Positions 7,471-15,168 of a DNA stretch of 24,581 nt are shown in pieces. A program made the position numbers and the translations under genes. Location of the stretch: the NCBI GenBank assembly GCA_964431965.1, contig CAYSLU010000083.1, positions 1 to 24,581 of the forward strand, given 5' to 3'. The notes under the pieces were generated by a model. That model ran no database searches. It was given only the letters and a program-made list of their open reading frames with translations, and was not told the origin of the DNA. The stretch's first letter is position 1. Every line of letters starts with the position of its first letter. Source of the stretch: CAYSLU01 sp964431965. Its GTDB lineage: Bacteria > Verrucomicrobiota > Kiritimatiellia > CAIKKV01 > CAYSLU01.

Positions 7471-8042
7471 GAGACCACTTCTCTGACAGGATTAGCAGGA
7501 TTCAACAGGATTGTTGCGGCCGCAGACGGCAGGAGGCTCGCAGATGGGTGTCACTCGCGCCGTCTTTGGGGTGTATGTGCGGCTCTTGCGCTTGAACTGG
7601 AGGCTCTCGGCGCCGAAATTGAAAAGCAGGCCGACTTCGATGCGAGTGGCCGTCAGGTAGTGCACGAGCTGCACTTCGTGCGCCACGCACAGGACGCGCA
7701 CGGCCTTGTTCTCGATCAGGATCCGGTCTTCCACCAGCATGTCTGCCGCAAACTCACCGACATCGACTCCGTCGTATGCCACTCGTATCGGGCACTCGCA
7801 GATGACCGTGAGACCGGCTTTGCGAATCTCGTGCGCGAGCGCCTTCTGATAGACGGACTCCAGAAACCCGGGTCCGAGTTCCCGGTGAACGGCCATCGCA
7901 CAGCCGATGATCCTTTTCGTAAGCGCCTCGTATTCCAAAGCAACCATCCGTTTCTTGGATTGCACCGTCGATTCGCTCTACCGACCACACCCAAGAATCC
8001 TGCAAAATCCTGTCCATCCTGTCAAAAAAAGAGAGATACGAG
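7471..8042 (-). mobile_element. Putative GxxExxY cassette with inverted terminal repeats
   Basis: The left end (tgacaggattagcaggatt, followed by caacaggatt) and the complement of the right end (gacaggatggacaggatt, followed by ttgcaggatt) form imperfect terminal inverted repeats built from CAGGAT units. Between them lies only the GxxExxY gene. A 121-bp derivative with both ends but no gene lies at 8061-8181, which supports treating the ends as element borders. There is no transposase, so mobilisation would have to be in trans. The exact outer borders (gagacc on the left, gatacgag on the right) are defined only by this comparison. Confidence 0.6.
7492..7947 (-). CDS. GxxExxY family protein (PD-(D/E)XK-like)
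   Basis: This 151-residue protein has the family signature G27-F-L-E30-S-V-Y33 within HRELGPGFLESVYQKAL. D69 and the E79-N-K81 triplet (ADMLVEDRILIENKAV) match a PD-(D/E)XK nuclease-like core. The family is widespread, often sits among repeats, and its function is not established. I chose ATG 7947; an in-frame GTG at 7965 would add six residues. After the usual family end (LLFNFGAESLQFKRK) there is a tail of about 37 residues that runs into the left terminal repeat, where its TAA stop (7494-7492) lies. The tail is therefore probably element-derived rather than part of the fold. Confidence 0.8.
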   Translation of the reverse strand: MVALEYEALTKRIIGCAMAVHRELGPGFLESVYQKALAHEIRKAGLTVICECPIRVAYDGVDVGEFAADMLVEDRILIENKAVRVLCVAHEVQLVHYLTATRIEVGLLFNFGAESLQFKRKSRTYTPKTARVTPICEPPAVCGRNNPVESC

Positions 8043-8060
8043 CAGGGAGCAGTCATCCGT

Positions 8061-8181
8061 GAGACCGCTTCTTTGACAGGATTGGCAGGATTCAACAGGA
8101 TTGTTGCGGCCGCCTGACCTGCCGAACACACCCCAAAAAATCCTGCAAAATCCTGTCCATCCTGTCAAAAAAAGATACGAG
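8061..8181. mobile_element. MITE-like deletion derivative of the GxxExxY cassette
   Basis: Its left half (gagaccgcttctttgacagg onward to gttgcggccgc) matches the left end at 7471-7523 with few differences. Its right half (from about 8129, aatcctgcaaaatcctgtcc, through gatacgag) matches the right end of the cassette. The roughly 450 bp carrying the gene is missing. It lies 18 nt from the full copy, in the same orientation. Confidence 0.65.
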
Positions 8182-8211
8182 TTGGACCGGCGAGACTGCC
8201 GTGCGGCCTGC

Positions 8212-8240
8212 TTGTTCCGCGGGAGGCCCTTTGTTACGAT
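8212..8240 (+). promoter_or_regulatory. Candidate leaderless promoter of HEAT-repeat gene
   Basis: TTGTTC (8212-8217), 17-nt spacer, TACGAT (8235-8240), then 7 nt to the ATG at 8248. The expected transcription start coincides with the start codon, which fits the lack of a well-placed Shine-Dalgarno. Confidence 0.5.
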
Positions 8241-8247
8241 TCGCGCC

Positions 8248-9855
8248 ATGCACGAGACGATTCGCGTTGTCTGCGGGCTGCTCCAGAACCCGGATCACAT
8301 GCGCCGGTGCGCCGCCGCCATCGTGCTCGCCGAGCTGGCGCCTCGCGATGCGGCTGTCGTTCGCGCGCTTGGAGAGGCGCTTTCCGGGGCCTCCGGAACC
8401 GAAGCCGGCTACATCCTCGACGCGCTTGAGGCCATCGGCTCGCCCGGGGCGGTCCCGTACGTGCTTCCGCTGCTGGAGACCGGCGACGTGGCGACGAAGC
8501 TCCGTGCCGCGGCCATCGTGGCGCGGGGTGGGGCGGGAGTCGTGCCCGACCTGCGCGAGCGGATCGCGGCGGCGACCGGCGCCCGGAAGCTGGTGTACGT
8601 CGATGCGCTGGCGCGCGTGCGCGCCCCGGCCGCGTTCCGCGCCATCCTGGAGTTGCTGCTCGAGTCCGACCTCGAGCTGGTCAAGGAAACGTGCGCGGCC
8701 GTGCAGCGGCATCTCGCCGGGGTACCACCAAAGGAGCGCGCGGTCCTGCACCGCGAGGCGGTCACGTTCATGACCGGCCCAAAGGCGCGCGGGAGCGAGC
8801 GGGTGCAGGTCTCCTGCCTGATCCTGCTGGGCCACATCGGCCGGCCCGAGGCGCGGGCCGTTCTTCTGAAGCACGCCGGGCCGAAGCATCCGCTTCCGGT
8901 CCGCCGTCACGCGCTGGGCGGGCTCCGGGGGCTCGAGCTGGCCGGCCCGGCGGCACGCGCGGTGGGGAAGGAGCTGGCGCCCTACCTCGACGATTCGGAC
9001 GAGACGATCGTCCGGCAGGTCCTCGAGGTGCTGGGACGGCTGTCGGCGGCCGGCGTCGAAGCCCCGTGGGAAAAGCTGATGACCAGCCCGCATCCCTCGG
9101 CGCGCGCCGCGGCCGCGCGGCAGCTGGCGTCCTCGGATACGGCGGCCGCCAACCGCGCGCTCCTGCAGCTGCTCCGGCACGAGGATACCCAGCTCCAGGA
9201 AATCGCGGCCGGCGCGCTGTCGGCGCACCCCGGGGCCGCGCGGATGCTGGCGGAGGCGCTCGCGGACGAGGAGAGCGCCGAGGCGGCTTGGCGCCTCGCG
9301 AAGATCCTGAAGCCCCACGCCGGGACGGTCGATCCGAAGCTCATGAAGCGGCTGACGGGCCTGGCGGCGCGCGACCTCGCCTCCGGAGCGCCGCGCTACG
9401 AGGCGCTGCTCTACTTCCTCCGCAACGCCAGCCCCGCGGCGACCGAGGACGTGCTGCGCGAAGCCGGGCTGGATCACCGCGCGGCGGGCCGCTGGACCCA
9501 GGGCGTCGAATGCCTGAGGCGGATCGTGCACAGCGAGCGGTTCGACGATGAGGCGCGCTACGCGCTCAGCGTGTGTAACCTGAAGCTGTCGCCCAAGGAC
9601 TTCGGCCCGTCCATGCGAGCCGAGGATCATGCCCTGCGCGGCTTCCATGCGCTGCTGCGCAGCCGCGCGTTTCCCCTGCTGGCGCGGCTCGGCAAGGACA
9701 AGGCGCTCGACGCGGCGGATCTGTACTACGTCGGCTTTCACTTCGCCGAGATGGTTGGCGACGAGCATGCCTTCGGCGCGCAGCTGCTCGCCCACGTGAC
9801 CAAGCGCTGGCCGCGTTCCCCCGAAGGCCGCTCTGCCAAGGGCCGCCTGAAGTGA
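8248..9855 (+). CDS. HEAT-repeat protein
   Basis: This 535-residue soluble, alanine- and leucine-rich protein consists of helical repeats of the HEAT type. Recurrent units such as LEAIGSPGAVPYVLPLLETGD, CLILLGHIGRPEARAVL and VLEVLGRLSAAGVEAPWEKL are spaced by 30-40 residues over about 1-400. The last 130 residues (from about 405) are less repetitive; a TPR-like stretch is possible there (AGRWTQGVECLRRIVHSERF). Such scaffolds usually mediate protein-protein contacts, and no catalytic motif is seen. I chose ATG 8248 because it follows a good promoter by 7 nt; the frame is open upstream into the MITE-like element but without a plausible start. The gene converges with glnK across a tandem repeat. 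Confidence 0.85.
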   Translation: MHETIRVVCGLLQNPDHMRRCAAAIVLAELAPRDAAVVRALGEALSGASGTEAGYILDALEAIGSPGAVPYVLPLLETGDVATKLRAAAIVARGGAGVVPDLRERIAAATGARKLVYVDALARVRAPAAFRAILELLLESDLELVKETCAAVQRHLAGVPPKERAVLHREAVTFMTGPKARGSERVQVSCLILLGHIGRPEARAVLLKHAGPKHPLPVRRHALGGLRGLELAGPAARAVGKELAPYLDDSDETIVRQVLEVLGRLSAAGVEAPWEKLMTSPHPSARAAAARQLASSDTAAANRALLQLLRHEDTQLQEIAAGALSAHPGAARMLAEALADEESAEAAWRLAKILKPHAGTVDPKLMKRLTGLAARDLASGAPRYEALLYFLRNASPAATEDVLREAGLDHRAAGRWTQGVECLRRIVHSERFDDEARYALSVCNLKLSPKDFGPSMRAEDHALRGFHALLRSRAFPLLARLGKDKALDAADLYYVGFHFAEMVGDEHAFGAQLLAHVTKRWPRSPEGRSAKGRLK

Positions 9856-9863
9856 TAGAGACC

Positions 9864-9926
9864 ACAGACCTTAGACTACAGACCTTAGACTACGGACCTT
9901 AGACTACGGACTACGGACTGCGGACT
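9864..9926. repeat. Short tandem repeat between convergent genes
   Basis: Three 14-nt units (acagaccttagact, the third with cgg for cag) are followed by three 7-nt units (acggact, acggact, gcggact). The stop codon of glnK (9927-9925) is formed by the edge of the repeat, so the array sits directly against the 3' end of the gene. Confidence 0.85.
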
Positions 9927-10266
9927 AACCGATGGCTTCTGGACCGGTCTCGCCGGTCCGGATCCGGATGCACTGGTCGAGGTCGAGGACGAATATCTTC
10001 CCGTCGCCCACCTTCCCGGTGCGTGCGCCGATCGTGATGGCTTCGATCGTCTGCTGAACGAAAGCCTCGTTCACGGCGATCTCCAGTTTCACCTTTCGCA
10101 GCAGGCTGCCGGCCTCCTTGTGGCTGCGGTACACTTCGGCAACGCCCTTCTGGCGGCCGCGGCCGACGACGTCGGTCACGGTGACGAGATGGATCTCGTT
10201 TGCGGTCAGCCGGTCGAGCACTTCCTCGAGCCGGTCGGGCTGGATCACGGCGATGATGAGCTTCAT
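9925..10266 (-). CDS. glnK: P-II nitrogen regulator (GlnK/GlnB type) lacking Tyr51
   Basis: This 113-residue trimeric signal protein binds ATP/ADP and 2-oxoglutarate and controls AmtB and nitrogen enzymes. The B-loop (RTGKVGDGKIFV), the C-terminal RIRTGE and the Q39-K40-G41 turn are intact. The T-loop keeps Tyr46 but has Glu at position 51, where the uridylylated tyrosine of enterobacterial GlnB/GlnK sits (RSHKE in place of RGAEY, same length). Control by GlnD-type uridylylation is therefore unlikely; effector binding alone, or another modification, may suffice. The gene starts 20 nt after amtB, an arrangement that usually marks GlnK, which plugs AmtB through its T-loop. Confidence 0.92.
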   Translation of the reverse strand: MKLIIAVIQPDRLEEVLDRLTANEIHLVTVTDVVGRGRQKGVAEVYRSHKEAGSLLRKVKLEIAVNEAFVQQTIEAITIGARTGKVGDGKIFVLDLDQCIRIRTGETGPEAIG

Positions 10267-10286
10267 GTGCCTGGTTCTCCGGGGGG

Positions 10287-11648
10287 TCAGTCGATGATGG
10301 TGTATCCGGCTTCCTTGTGCTGCGTGAGGTCGAGCCCGACGCGCTCCTCGTGCTCGGAGGCGCGCAGCCCGATGGTCGCGTCGATCGTCTTGAGCAGCAC
10401 CCACGACGCGGCGAAGGAGTAGGTTCCGGTTATGAGCACGGCCCAGAGCTGGGTCAGCAGCAGGCCGGGGTTGCCGTGGAACCAGCCGTTGGCGCCCGCC
10501 GGATTCACCGCCGTCGTGGCCCACAGACCGGTGGCGAGGGCGCCCCACAGCCCGCCGATGCCGTGCACGCCGAATGCGTCCAGCGAGTCGTCGTAGCCGC
10601 AGCGCGGCTTCACGTAGGTCACGAAGAGCCAGGGCAGCACCCCGCCGCCCACGCCGATGGCGATCGCGCCGAGGGGTGTGACGAAGCCGGATGCGGGCGT
10701 GATGGCCACCAGGCCGCCGACCGCGCCAGTGATGACGCCCAGCACCGTGGGCTTTCCGTTGAAGAACAGGTCCAGCGCGGCCCATGTCAGTCCGGCCGCC
10801 GCCGTCGCCACGTGCGTGACCACGAAGGCGCTCACCGCCAGGCCGTTCGCGCCCAGCGCGCTGCCCGCGTTGAAGCCGAACCAGCCGAACCAGAGGAGCG
10901 CGGCGCCCAGCACGGCGAACGGCAGGTTGTGCGGGGGCGAGACCTTCGTGGGATAGCCGATCCGGCGGCCGAGGACGAGCGCCGCGGCCAGCGCGGCCAT
11001 TCCCGCGTTGACGTGCACCACCGTCCCGCCCGCGAAGTCCAGCGCGCCCATTCCCCCCAGGAAGCCTCCCTTGGCCCAGACCCAGTGCGCGACCGGATCA
11101 TACACGAGCGTGGACCAGAGCAGCGTGAAGACGCAGAACGCGGAGAACTTCATCCGCTCCGCGAAGGCGCCGGCGATGAGCCCGGGCGTGATCGCGGCAA
11201 ACATCAACTGGAACACCATGAACGCCTGGTGGGGAATGGTGCCCGCATAGGAGCTCCCCGCGGCGGCATCCCAGTGCGGCGTGCCCGCGCTCACCCCGGA
11301 GAGCCCGATCCAGTGCAGCCCGCCGATGATCCGGCCGATGTCGGGGCCGAACGACAGGCTGTAGCCGAACAGCACCCACTGCAGGCTGATCAGGCACATG
11401 GCCGTGAAGCACTGCATGAGGATCGACAGCACATTCTTGCGCCGCACCAGCCCGCCGTAGAAGAAGGCGAGCCCGGGGATCGTCATCATCATCACGAGCG
11501 CCGAGCTCATCAGCACCCACGCCGTGTCGCCCGAGTTCACGTCCGCCGCTGTCGGCGCTCCGCCCGCCATCGCCGGCCCCGCGCCGACCGCCCACGCGCC
11601 CGCCGCCAGCCCCGCCAGCGCGAGCATACTCCTCTTCGGTGTCCGCAT
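10287..11648 (-). CDS. amtB: Ammonium transporter
   Basis: This 453-residue polytopic protein has an N-terminal signal segment (MRTPKRSMLALAGLAAGAWAVGAGPAMAGG) and about 11 transmembrane helices. Family marks are FFYGGLVRRKN, the signature DFAGGTVVHVNAG with the first pore histidine, and DAFGVHGIGGLWGALATG with the second. It conducts ammonium/ammonia into the cell. ATG 11648 has a clear GGGAGG site. Together with glnK downstream it forms the conserved amtB-glnK operon, in which nitrogen-replete P-II blocks the channel. Confidence 0.95.
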   Translation of the reverse strand: MRTPKRSMLALAGLAAGAWAVGAGPAMAGGAPTAADVNSGDTAWVLMSSALVMMMTIPGLAFFYGGLVRRKNVLSILMQCFTAMCLISLQWVLFGYSLSFGPDIGRIIGGLHWIGLSGVSAGTPHWDAAAGSSYAGTIPHQAFMVFQLMFAAITPGLIAGAFAERMKFSAFCVFTLLWSTLVYDPVAHWVWAKGGFLGGMGALDFAGGTVVHVNAGMAALAAALVLGRRIGYPTKVSPPHNLPFAVLGAALLWFGWFGFNAGSALGANGLAVSAFVVTHVATAAAGLTWAALDLFFNGKPTVLGVITGAVGGLVAITPASGFVTPLGAIAIGVGGGVLPWLFVTYVKPRCGYDDSLDAFGVHGIGGLWGALATGLWATTAVNPAGANGWFHGNPGLLLTQLWAVLITGTYSFAASWVLLKTIDATIGLRASEHEERVGLDLTQHKEAGYTIID

Positions 11649-11834
11649 CACGTCAGCCCTCCCGGTGTATCCCGCCTGTATCCGCTTCACTGAGCACATA
11701 TCACGGATCGTGCCAGGATACCCGCCGCGCCCGCCGGCCCGACGCAACACCATGCAGGCGAAAGAGATGATTTGTTTGGGCGATCGGATGCCCGTCCCGG
11801 CCGGTGAATTCTAGTCAGACAATTCTGGCTAACG

Positions 11835-11872
11835 ATTCGACTGATTCGACAGATTTGTCCGATCGGTCGAAT
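11835..11872. repeat. Small GATTCGAC direct/inverted repeat
   Basis: ATTCGAC occurs at 11835-11841 and 11844-11850, and its complement GTCGAAT at 11866-11872. It lies in the 291-bp divergent gap between amtB and the oxidoreductase-like gene (11649-11939). Apart from the promoter candidate at 11903-11932 I see no gene in that gap. It could be a regulatory site or a small genomic repeat. Confidence 0.4.
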
Positions 11873-11902
11873 GACCTCGCCTGCCGGTGGCGCCGTCCGT
11901 TC

Positions 11903-11932
11903 TTGCGGCGGGCGGCGATGGCGTGGTAACGG
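11903..11932 (+). promoter_or_regulatory. Candidate leaderless promoter of Gfo/Idh-like gene
   Basis: TTGCGG (11903-11908), 18-nt spacer, TAACGG (11927-11932), 7 nt, then ATG 11940. The spacing matches the other leaderless candidates, though this -10 is a weaker match. Confidence 0.35.
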
Positions 11933-11939
11933 TGGGGAC

Positions 11940-12851
11940 ATGAAGCGGCTGGGAATGCACCGGGTGGACGGGCGCTCGTTCTGGTTCGGCGGGTACTTCA
12001 ACGCGTTCGACCGGGATCGGATGATCCGGCACGCGGGGGCGGTCCGGGCGGACCGGTTTGCCGAGACCTTTGGCGGTCGGGTTCCGCTCGCCGGCGCGCG
12101 GATCGTCAGCGTGTTCGATCCCGATCCGGCTGCGGCCGCCGCGTTCGGCGAGACGTTCGGAGTCCCTCCGGCCGCATCGCCGGACGTGTTCGCCGAAGGG
12201 CTTGACGGCGTGATCGTGCCGTTCCCGGCGGGCGGTCCGGCGCGCGATTACGGCGCCGTGGCGCCGCTGGCTGACCGGGGGATCGGGCTGTTTCTGGACC
12301 GGGTGATCCTGGAGCAGGCGGATGCGCTGGACGGCCTGTGCCGGTTGGCGGCCGGGCGCCGGGCGCCGCTGCACATCTCCAGCTTCATGCGCTATCTCGC
12401 GGAGCTGCTTCGGCCGTCCCCATCGGCCCGGGTTGAGGCGGTGGAGGCGGAGGTGTCGGGCGAGCCGGCCGGATACGGAGCCGACCTGCTGGATCTCGTC
12501 GACGAGTTGATGCAGGGCGAGCCGCGGACTGTCATCAACGAGGGCGGGGCGGATGCGGACGTGCTGCGGATCGGCTACGCGGACGGCCGGAGCGCCGTCC
12601 TGCGCCTGCTGCGGACTGGAAAGCGGCCGGCGGCTGCAACCGCATCGGGCGCCGGATGGGTTCGTTCGCTCGTCGTCGACGGGTCGCAGAACCACCTCGG
12701 CGCGTACCGGCAGTTCGAGGCGTTCGTTCGCGCGCTCGACACGCGGGAGCCGCCCGTGCCGTACAAGCGCGTGCTGGCGAACGCGGCGATCCTGCGCTTT
12801 GCCGAACGCCGCGAGTTCGGCCGGGAGTTTCGCGTGGCCACGCCGGCCTGA
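11940..12851 (+). CDS. Gfo/Idh/MocA-like oxidoreductase, divergent N-terminus
   Basis: This 303-residue protein resembles NAD-binding sugar-type oxidoreductases in its first half. A second-strand motif IVSVFDPDPAAAAAFGETFGV is followed by SPDVFAEGLDGVIVPFP and PLADRGIGLFLDRVI, as in Gfo/Idh/MocA proteins. The usual first-strand GxGxxG is not present; the N-terminus reads FWFGGYFNAFDRDRMI, so nucleotide binding may be altered or lost. The C-terminal half has a plausible Gfo/Idh ending (LGAYRQFEAFVRALDTREPPVPYKR). ATG 11940 lies 7 nt after a -10 candidate. The gene converges with the epimerase with only 4 nt between the stops. The substrate is unknown, probably a sugar or cyclitol derivative. 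Confidence 0.65.
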   Translation: MKRLGMHRVDGRSFWFGGYFNAFDRDRMIRHAGAVRADRFAETFGGRVPLAGARIVSVFDPDPAAAAAFGETFGVPPAASPDVFAEGLDGVIVPFPAGGPARDYGAVAPLADRGIGLFLDRVILEQADALDGLCRLAAGRRAPLHISSFMRYLAELLRPSPSARVEAVEAEVSGEPAGYGADLLDLVDELMQGEPRTVINEGGADADVLRIGYADGRSAVLRLLRTGKRPAAATASGAGWVRSLVVDGSQNHLGAYRQFEAFVRALDTREPPVPYKRVLANAAILRFAERREFGREFRVATPA

Positions 12852-12855
12852 GGCC

Positions 12856-13851
12856 TTAGTCCGCCAGGCGGATGCCGCCGACCGTCTTCTGGGCTGCGAT
12901 GAGCCGGTCCTCCCAGCTGCTCTCGTCGGAGTTCGGCACCCGGCCCGCGCGGTCCATGGCGTCGAGGACGCGCCGCATGCCTTCCTCGAGCGACACGCAC
13001 GGGCGGAACTCGGGCACGTCGCGCATCAGGCGGGCCGGGCTGTAGTAGGTGTTGTGGGCGAAGATGTCGCGGCAGATCCCCACGTTCGGAACCCCGGCCT
13101 CCACGAGGCATGCGAGCGGAACGCCGACCAGCTCGACCTCCCGTCCGATGACGCGCATCGCGGTGCGGTGGTAGTCGGCCCACGTCGTGAAGCCGGGCCG
13201 CATCATGTTGTAGACCTGCCCGAGGCAGTCGGGCCGGCCGAGCACGTGCGCGAACGCGAGCGCGGCGTCATCGACGTGCAGGAACTGGTGCAGCGCCTGC
13301 CCGTCGCCGCAGACGGCGATGGGCTTGCCTTTCCGCACGCGGTCGATCCACGAGAACTCCCACGCGACCTGCCGGAGCAGGCCCATGCGGGCGCCGTAGG
13401 TCGTGGAGGGCTTGATGATCGTGACCGGGAAGCGCTCGCGGTGCCATGCCTCGAGGAGCACCGAATCGGCGGCCACCTTGTTGCGCCCGTAGTCGCTGAT
13501 GGGCCGGAGCGGGTGATCCTCCCCGGCCGGGAACCAGTCGTAGGCGATGCCGTAGGTGCAGACGGTCGAGCAGTGGACCACGTGCCCGGCCCCGCGGAAG
13601 GCGCGGACCGTGCTTTCCGCGTCCTCGCGCGTGAAGCAGATCATGTCGATCGCGGCATCGAACCGCTCGGCCTGCATGGCGCGCTCGAATGCCTCGCGCT
13701 GCTGGCGGTCGCCCTCGATGGTGCGGACCCCGTCGGGCGGCCGTCCGGCCTGGCCGCGGTTGTAGCAGGTGACGTCGTGCCCCAGGCGCTGAAGCAGGGC
13801 CACGATGCTGGTGCTGATGTTGCCGGTTCCACCCACGACGCATACCTTCAT
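12856..13851 (-). CDS. NAD-dependent epimerase/dehydratase family protein
   Basis: This 331-residue extended short-chain dehydrogenase (SDR) has an N-terminal nucleotide-binding loop VVGGTGNIS. The third glycine of the usual GxxGxxG is serine here, as in atypical SDRs. There is a catalytic YGRNK (Y-x3-K), an upstream serine in HCSTVCTYG, and HVDDAALAFAHVL typical of NDP-sugar epimerases. It probably alters an NDP-sugar or related metabolite for envelope glycans. The start codon overlaps the stop of the upstream glycosyltransferase (ATGA), with AGGAGG just upstream, so the two are translationally coupled. This is the last gene of the seven-gene minus-strand run. Confidence 0.85.
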   Translation of the reverse strand: MKVCVVGGTGNISTSIVALLQRLGHDVTCYNRGQAGRPPDGVRTIEGDRQQREAFERAMQAERFDAAIDMICFTREDAESTVRAFRGAGHVVHCSTVCTYGIAYDWFPAGEDHPLRPISDYGRNKVAADSVLLEAWHRERFPVTIIKPSTTYGARMGLLRQVAWEFSWIDRVRKGKPIAVCGDGQALHQFLHVDDAALAFAHVLGRPDCLGQVYNMMRPGFTTWADYHRTAMRVIGREVELVGVPLACLVEAGVPNVGICRDIFAHNTYYSPARLMRDVPEFRPCVSLEEGMRRVLDAMDRAGRVPNSDESSWEDRLIAAQKTVGGIRLAD

Positions 13852-14930
13852 GACGGATCCTCCTGGCCGGAGCGTACGAAGCGATCGACAAATTCCCGCG
13901 TGTTCCACACGTATCGGCCGAGCGCGGCGGCGCGGCCCGCCGCGCCCATCGCGCGCCGCTGAGCGGGATCGGCGGCCAGCCGGGCCATGGCGTCGGCCAG
14001 CTCCGCCGCGGACCGGAACACCAGCCCGCCGCCGTCCGCGACTTTCTCCATGAGCACCGGCCGGTCGCTCACGACGAGCGGCAGCCCGGTGAGCATGCCC
14101 TGCACGGCGACCTGCGAGAACGTTTCGCGCATGACCTCCTCGTCGCGTGACGGGACGAGCATGGCATCCATTCCCCGCAGGAACTCGCCGATCCGATCGA
14201 AGGGGAGCCATCGGTAGGGGACGATGTTCGGCTCGGGGAAGGCCGGCGGCTCGTCGTACGAGGCGAGGTGCAGCCGGCAGCGGGCGCGGACCGCATCCGG
14301 CATGAGGCGGAACGCCTCGACGGCCGTGTCCGCGCCCTTCCACTTGCGGTCGAGGTGCCCGATGACGCAGAAATCGACATCGCGCTTTTCCGCGTTCGCT
14401 GCCGCCGCCGGGAAGAACCGGTCCGCATCCGTGATGCCGTAGCTGACGGCTACGGTCGGGAAGTGTTCGCCGCGGAAGTGGTTTGCGATCTGGCGGTTCA
14501 CGGCGACAACCGCGGTCGGCAGGTGCTCGAGGGCGCGGACGAACCGCCGGCTGGGCTCGCGGTGTGCGATCAGCACCGCGCGGCGCACGGCGCGGAATGC
14601 CCGCAGCAGGCCGATCAGGGGGATGAGGCGGTCCCCCACGTTGCCCAGAAGCAGGACATCGGGCTGCCGGGCCCGGAGGCGGGGGAACGCGGGCAGTCCG
14701 GCGGCGCCCCGGCAGGGGACGGGCTCGACGTCGAGCGTCGGATCCCACGCCCGCGCTGCGGCCAGCCACGACGGATGCGCGACCAGCAGGACGCGAGCGC
14801 CCAGGCGCGACAGATCCCGGACCAGGTTGAGGTTGAAGACCTCGACGCCGCACGGCTGGCCGCGGGCCGGCGACAGGAACACCTTGTCGACGAACGCGAT
14901 GGTCGGCGTGCGACGTTCCAGGGTGTGCAT
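13848..14930 (-). CDS. Glycosyltransferase, GT4-like
   Basis: This is a 360-residue cytosolic GT-B glycosyltransferase. The N-terminal acceptor domain starts IAFVDKVFLSPARGQPCGVEVFNLNLVRDL. The C-terminal donor domain has VIGHLDRKWKGADTAVEAF, then RETFSQVAVQGMLTGLPLVVSD at the sugar-nucleotide site. The usual E-x7-E pair reads E...Q, so the second glutamate is replaced. ATG 14930 (MHTLERR) was chosen over in-frame codons further upstream that encode low-complexity sequence overlapping the DUF4266 gene. It follows DUF4266 by 19 nt and is coupled to the epimerase. Donor and acceptor sugars are unknown. Confidence 0.85.
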   Translation of the reverse strand: MHTLERRTPTIAFVDKVFLSPARGQPCGVEVFNLNLVRDLSRLGARVLLVAHPSWLAAARAWDPTLDVEPVPCRGAAGLPAFPRLRARQPDVLLLGNVGDRLIPLIGLLRAFRAVRRAVLIAHREPSRRFVRALEHLPTAVVAVNRQIANHFRGEHFPTVAVSYGITDADRFFPAAAANAEKRDVDFCVIGHLDRKWKGADTAVEAFRLMPDAVRARCRLHLASYDEPPAFPEPNIVPYRWLPFDRIGEFLRGMDAMLVPSRDEEVMRETFSQVAVQGMLTGLPLVVSDRPVLMEKVADGGGLVFRSAAELADAMARLAADPAQRRAMGAAGRAAALGRYVWNTREFVDRFVRSGQEDPS

Positions 14931-14949
14931 CCGGCCGATGGGCTCCCGC

Positions 14950-15168
14950 TCAGTTGCAGCCGCAGCCGCCCCCGCCGACCCCGCGGCCGCCGGATGCCGA
15001 CTCGCGCGTGAAGTAAACGTGCTCCTGGAGCGAATCATCAAGGGGATCGCGGTCCGCCCTCATGATGTACTCCGAGAGCGTGCCGCGCTGCCAGGGCTGG
15101 ACGCGGGCGCATCCCATGCCGCCGGCCAGCAGGCCGGCGAGTCCGACTATGGCGATCAGGTATCTCAC
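14950..15168 (-). CDS. DUF4266 lipoprotein with Gly-rich CGCN tail
   Basis: This 72-residue protein belongs to the DUF4266 type. An N-terminal hydrophobic segment leads to a probable lipidated Cys20 (GGMGC, a weak lipobox). Then comes the conserved core LSEYIM-ADRDPLDDSLQEHVYFTRE, and a glycine-rich end with Cys69 and Cys71 as GCGCN. The GTG start (15168) overlaps the TGA of the thioredoxin-like gene and is preceded by GGGGAGAAG. In other bacteria DUF4266 genes commonly neighbour a thioredoxin, ApbE and DUF3570, as here. The function is unknown; the invariant-looking C-terminal CGC could be a metal or redox site, or a substrate for the neighbouring enzymes (inference). Confidence 0.85.
   Translation of the reverse strand: MRYLIAIVGLAGLLAGGMGCARVQPWQRGTLSEYIMRADRDPLDDSLQEHVYFTRESASGGRGVGGGGCGCN

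Noticed and set aside
8092..9795. Long minus-strand frame (567 codons) opposite the HEAT-repeat gene
   Set aside because: Arg/Gly/Gln-rich, no domain pattern; an antisense shadow of a GC-rich gene that also runs through the repeat elements.
9864..9926. CRISPR-like array
   Set aside because: Units are 7-14 nt, contiguous, with no spacers and no cas genes nearby.
10317..11693. Plus-strand frame (458 codons) opposite amtB
   Set aside because: Very His/Glu/Arg-rich shadow without structure; amtB on the other strand is unambiguous.
11700..11715. Possible sigma-54 promoter for amtB (TGGCACG on the minus strand)
   Set aside because: The -24 half is perfect but the -12 half lacks the required GC at the right spacing (GTGAT instead of TTGCA-like).
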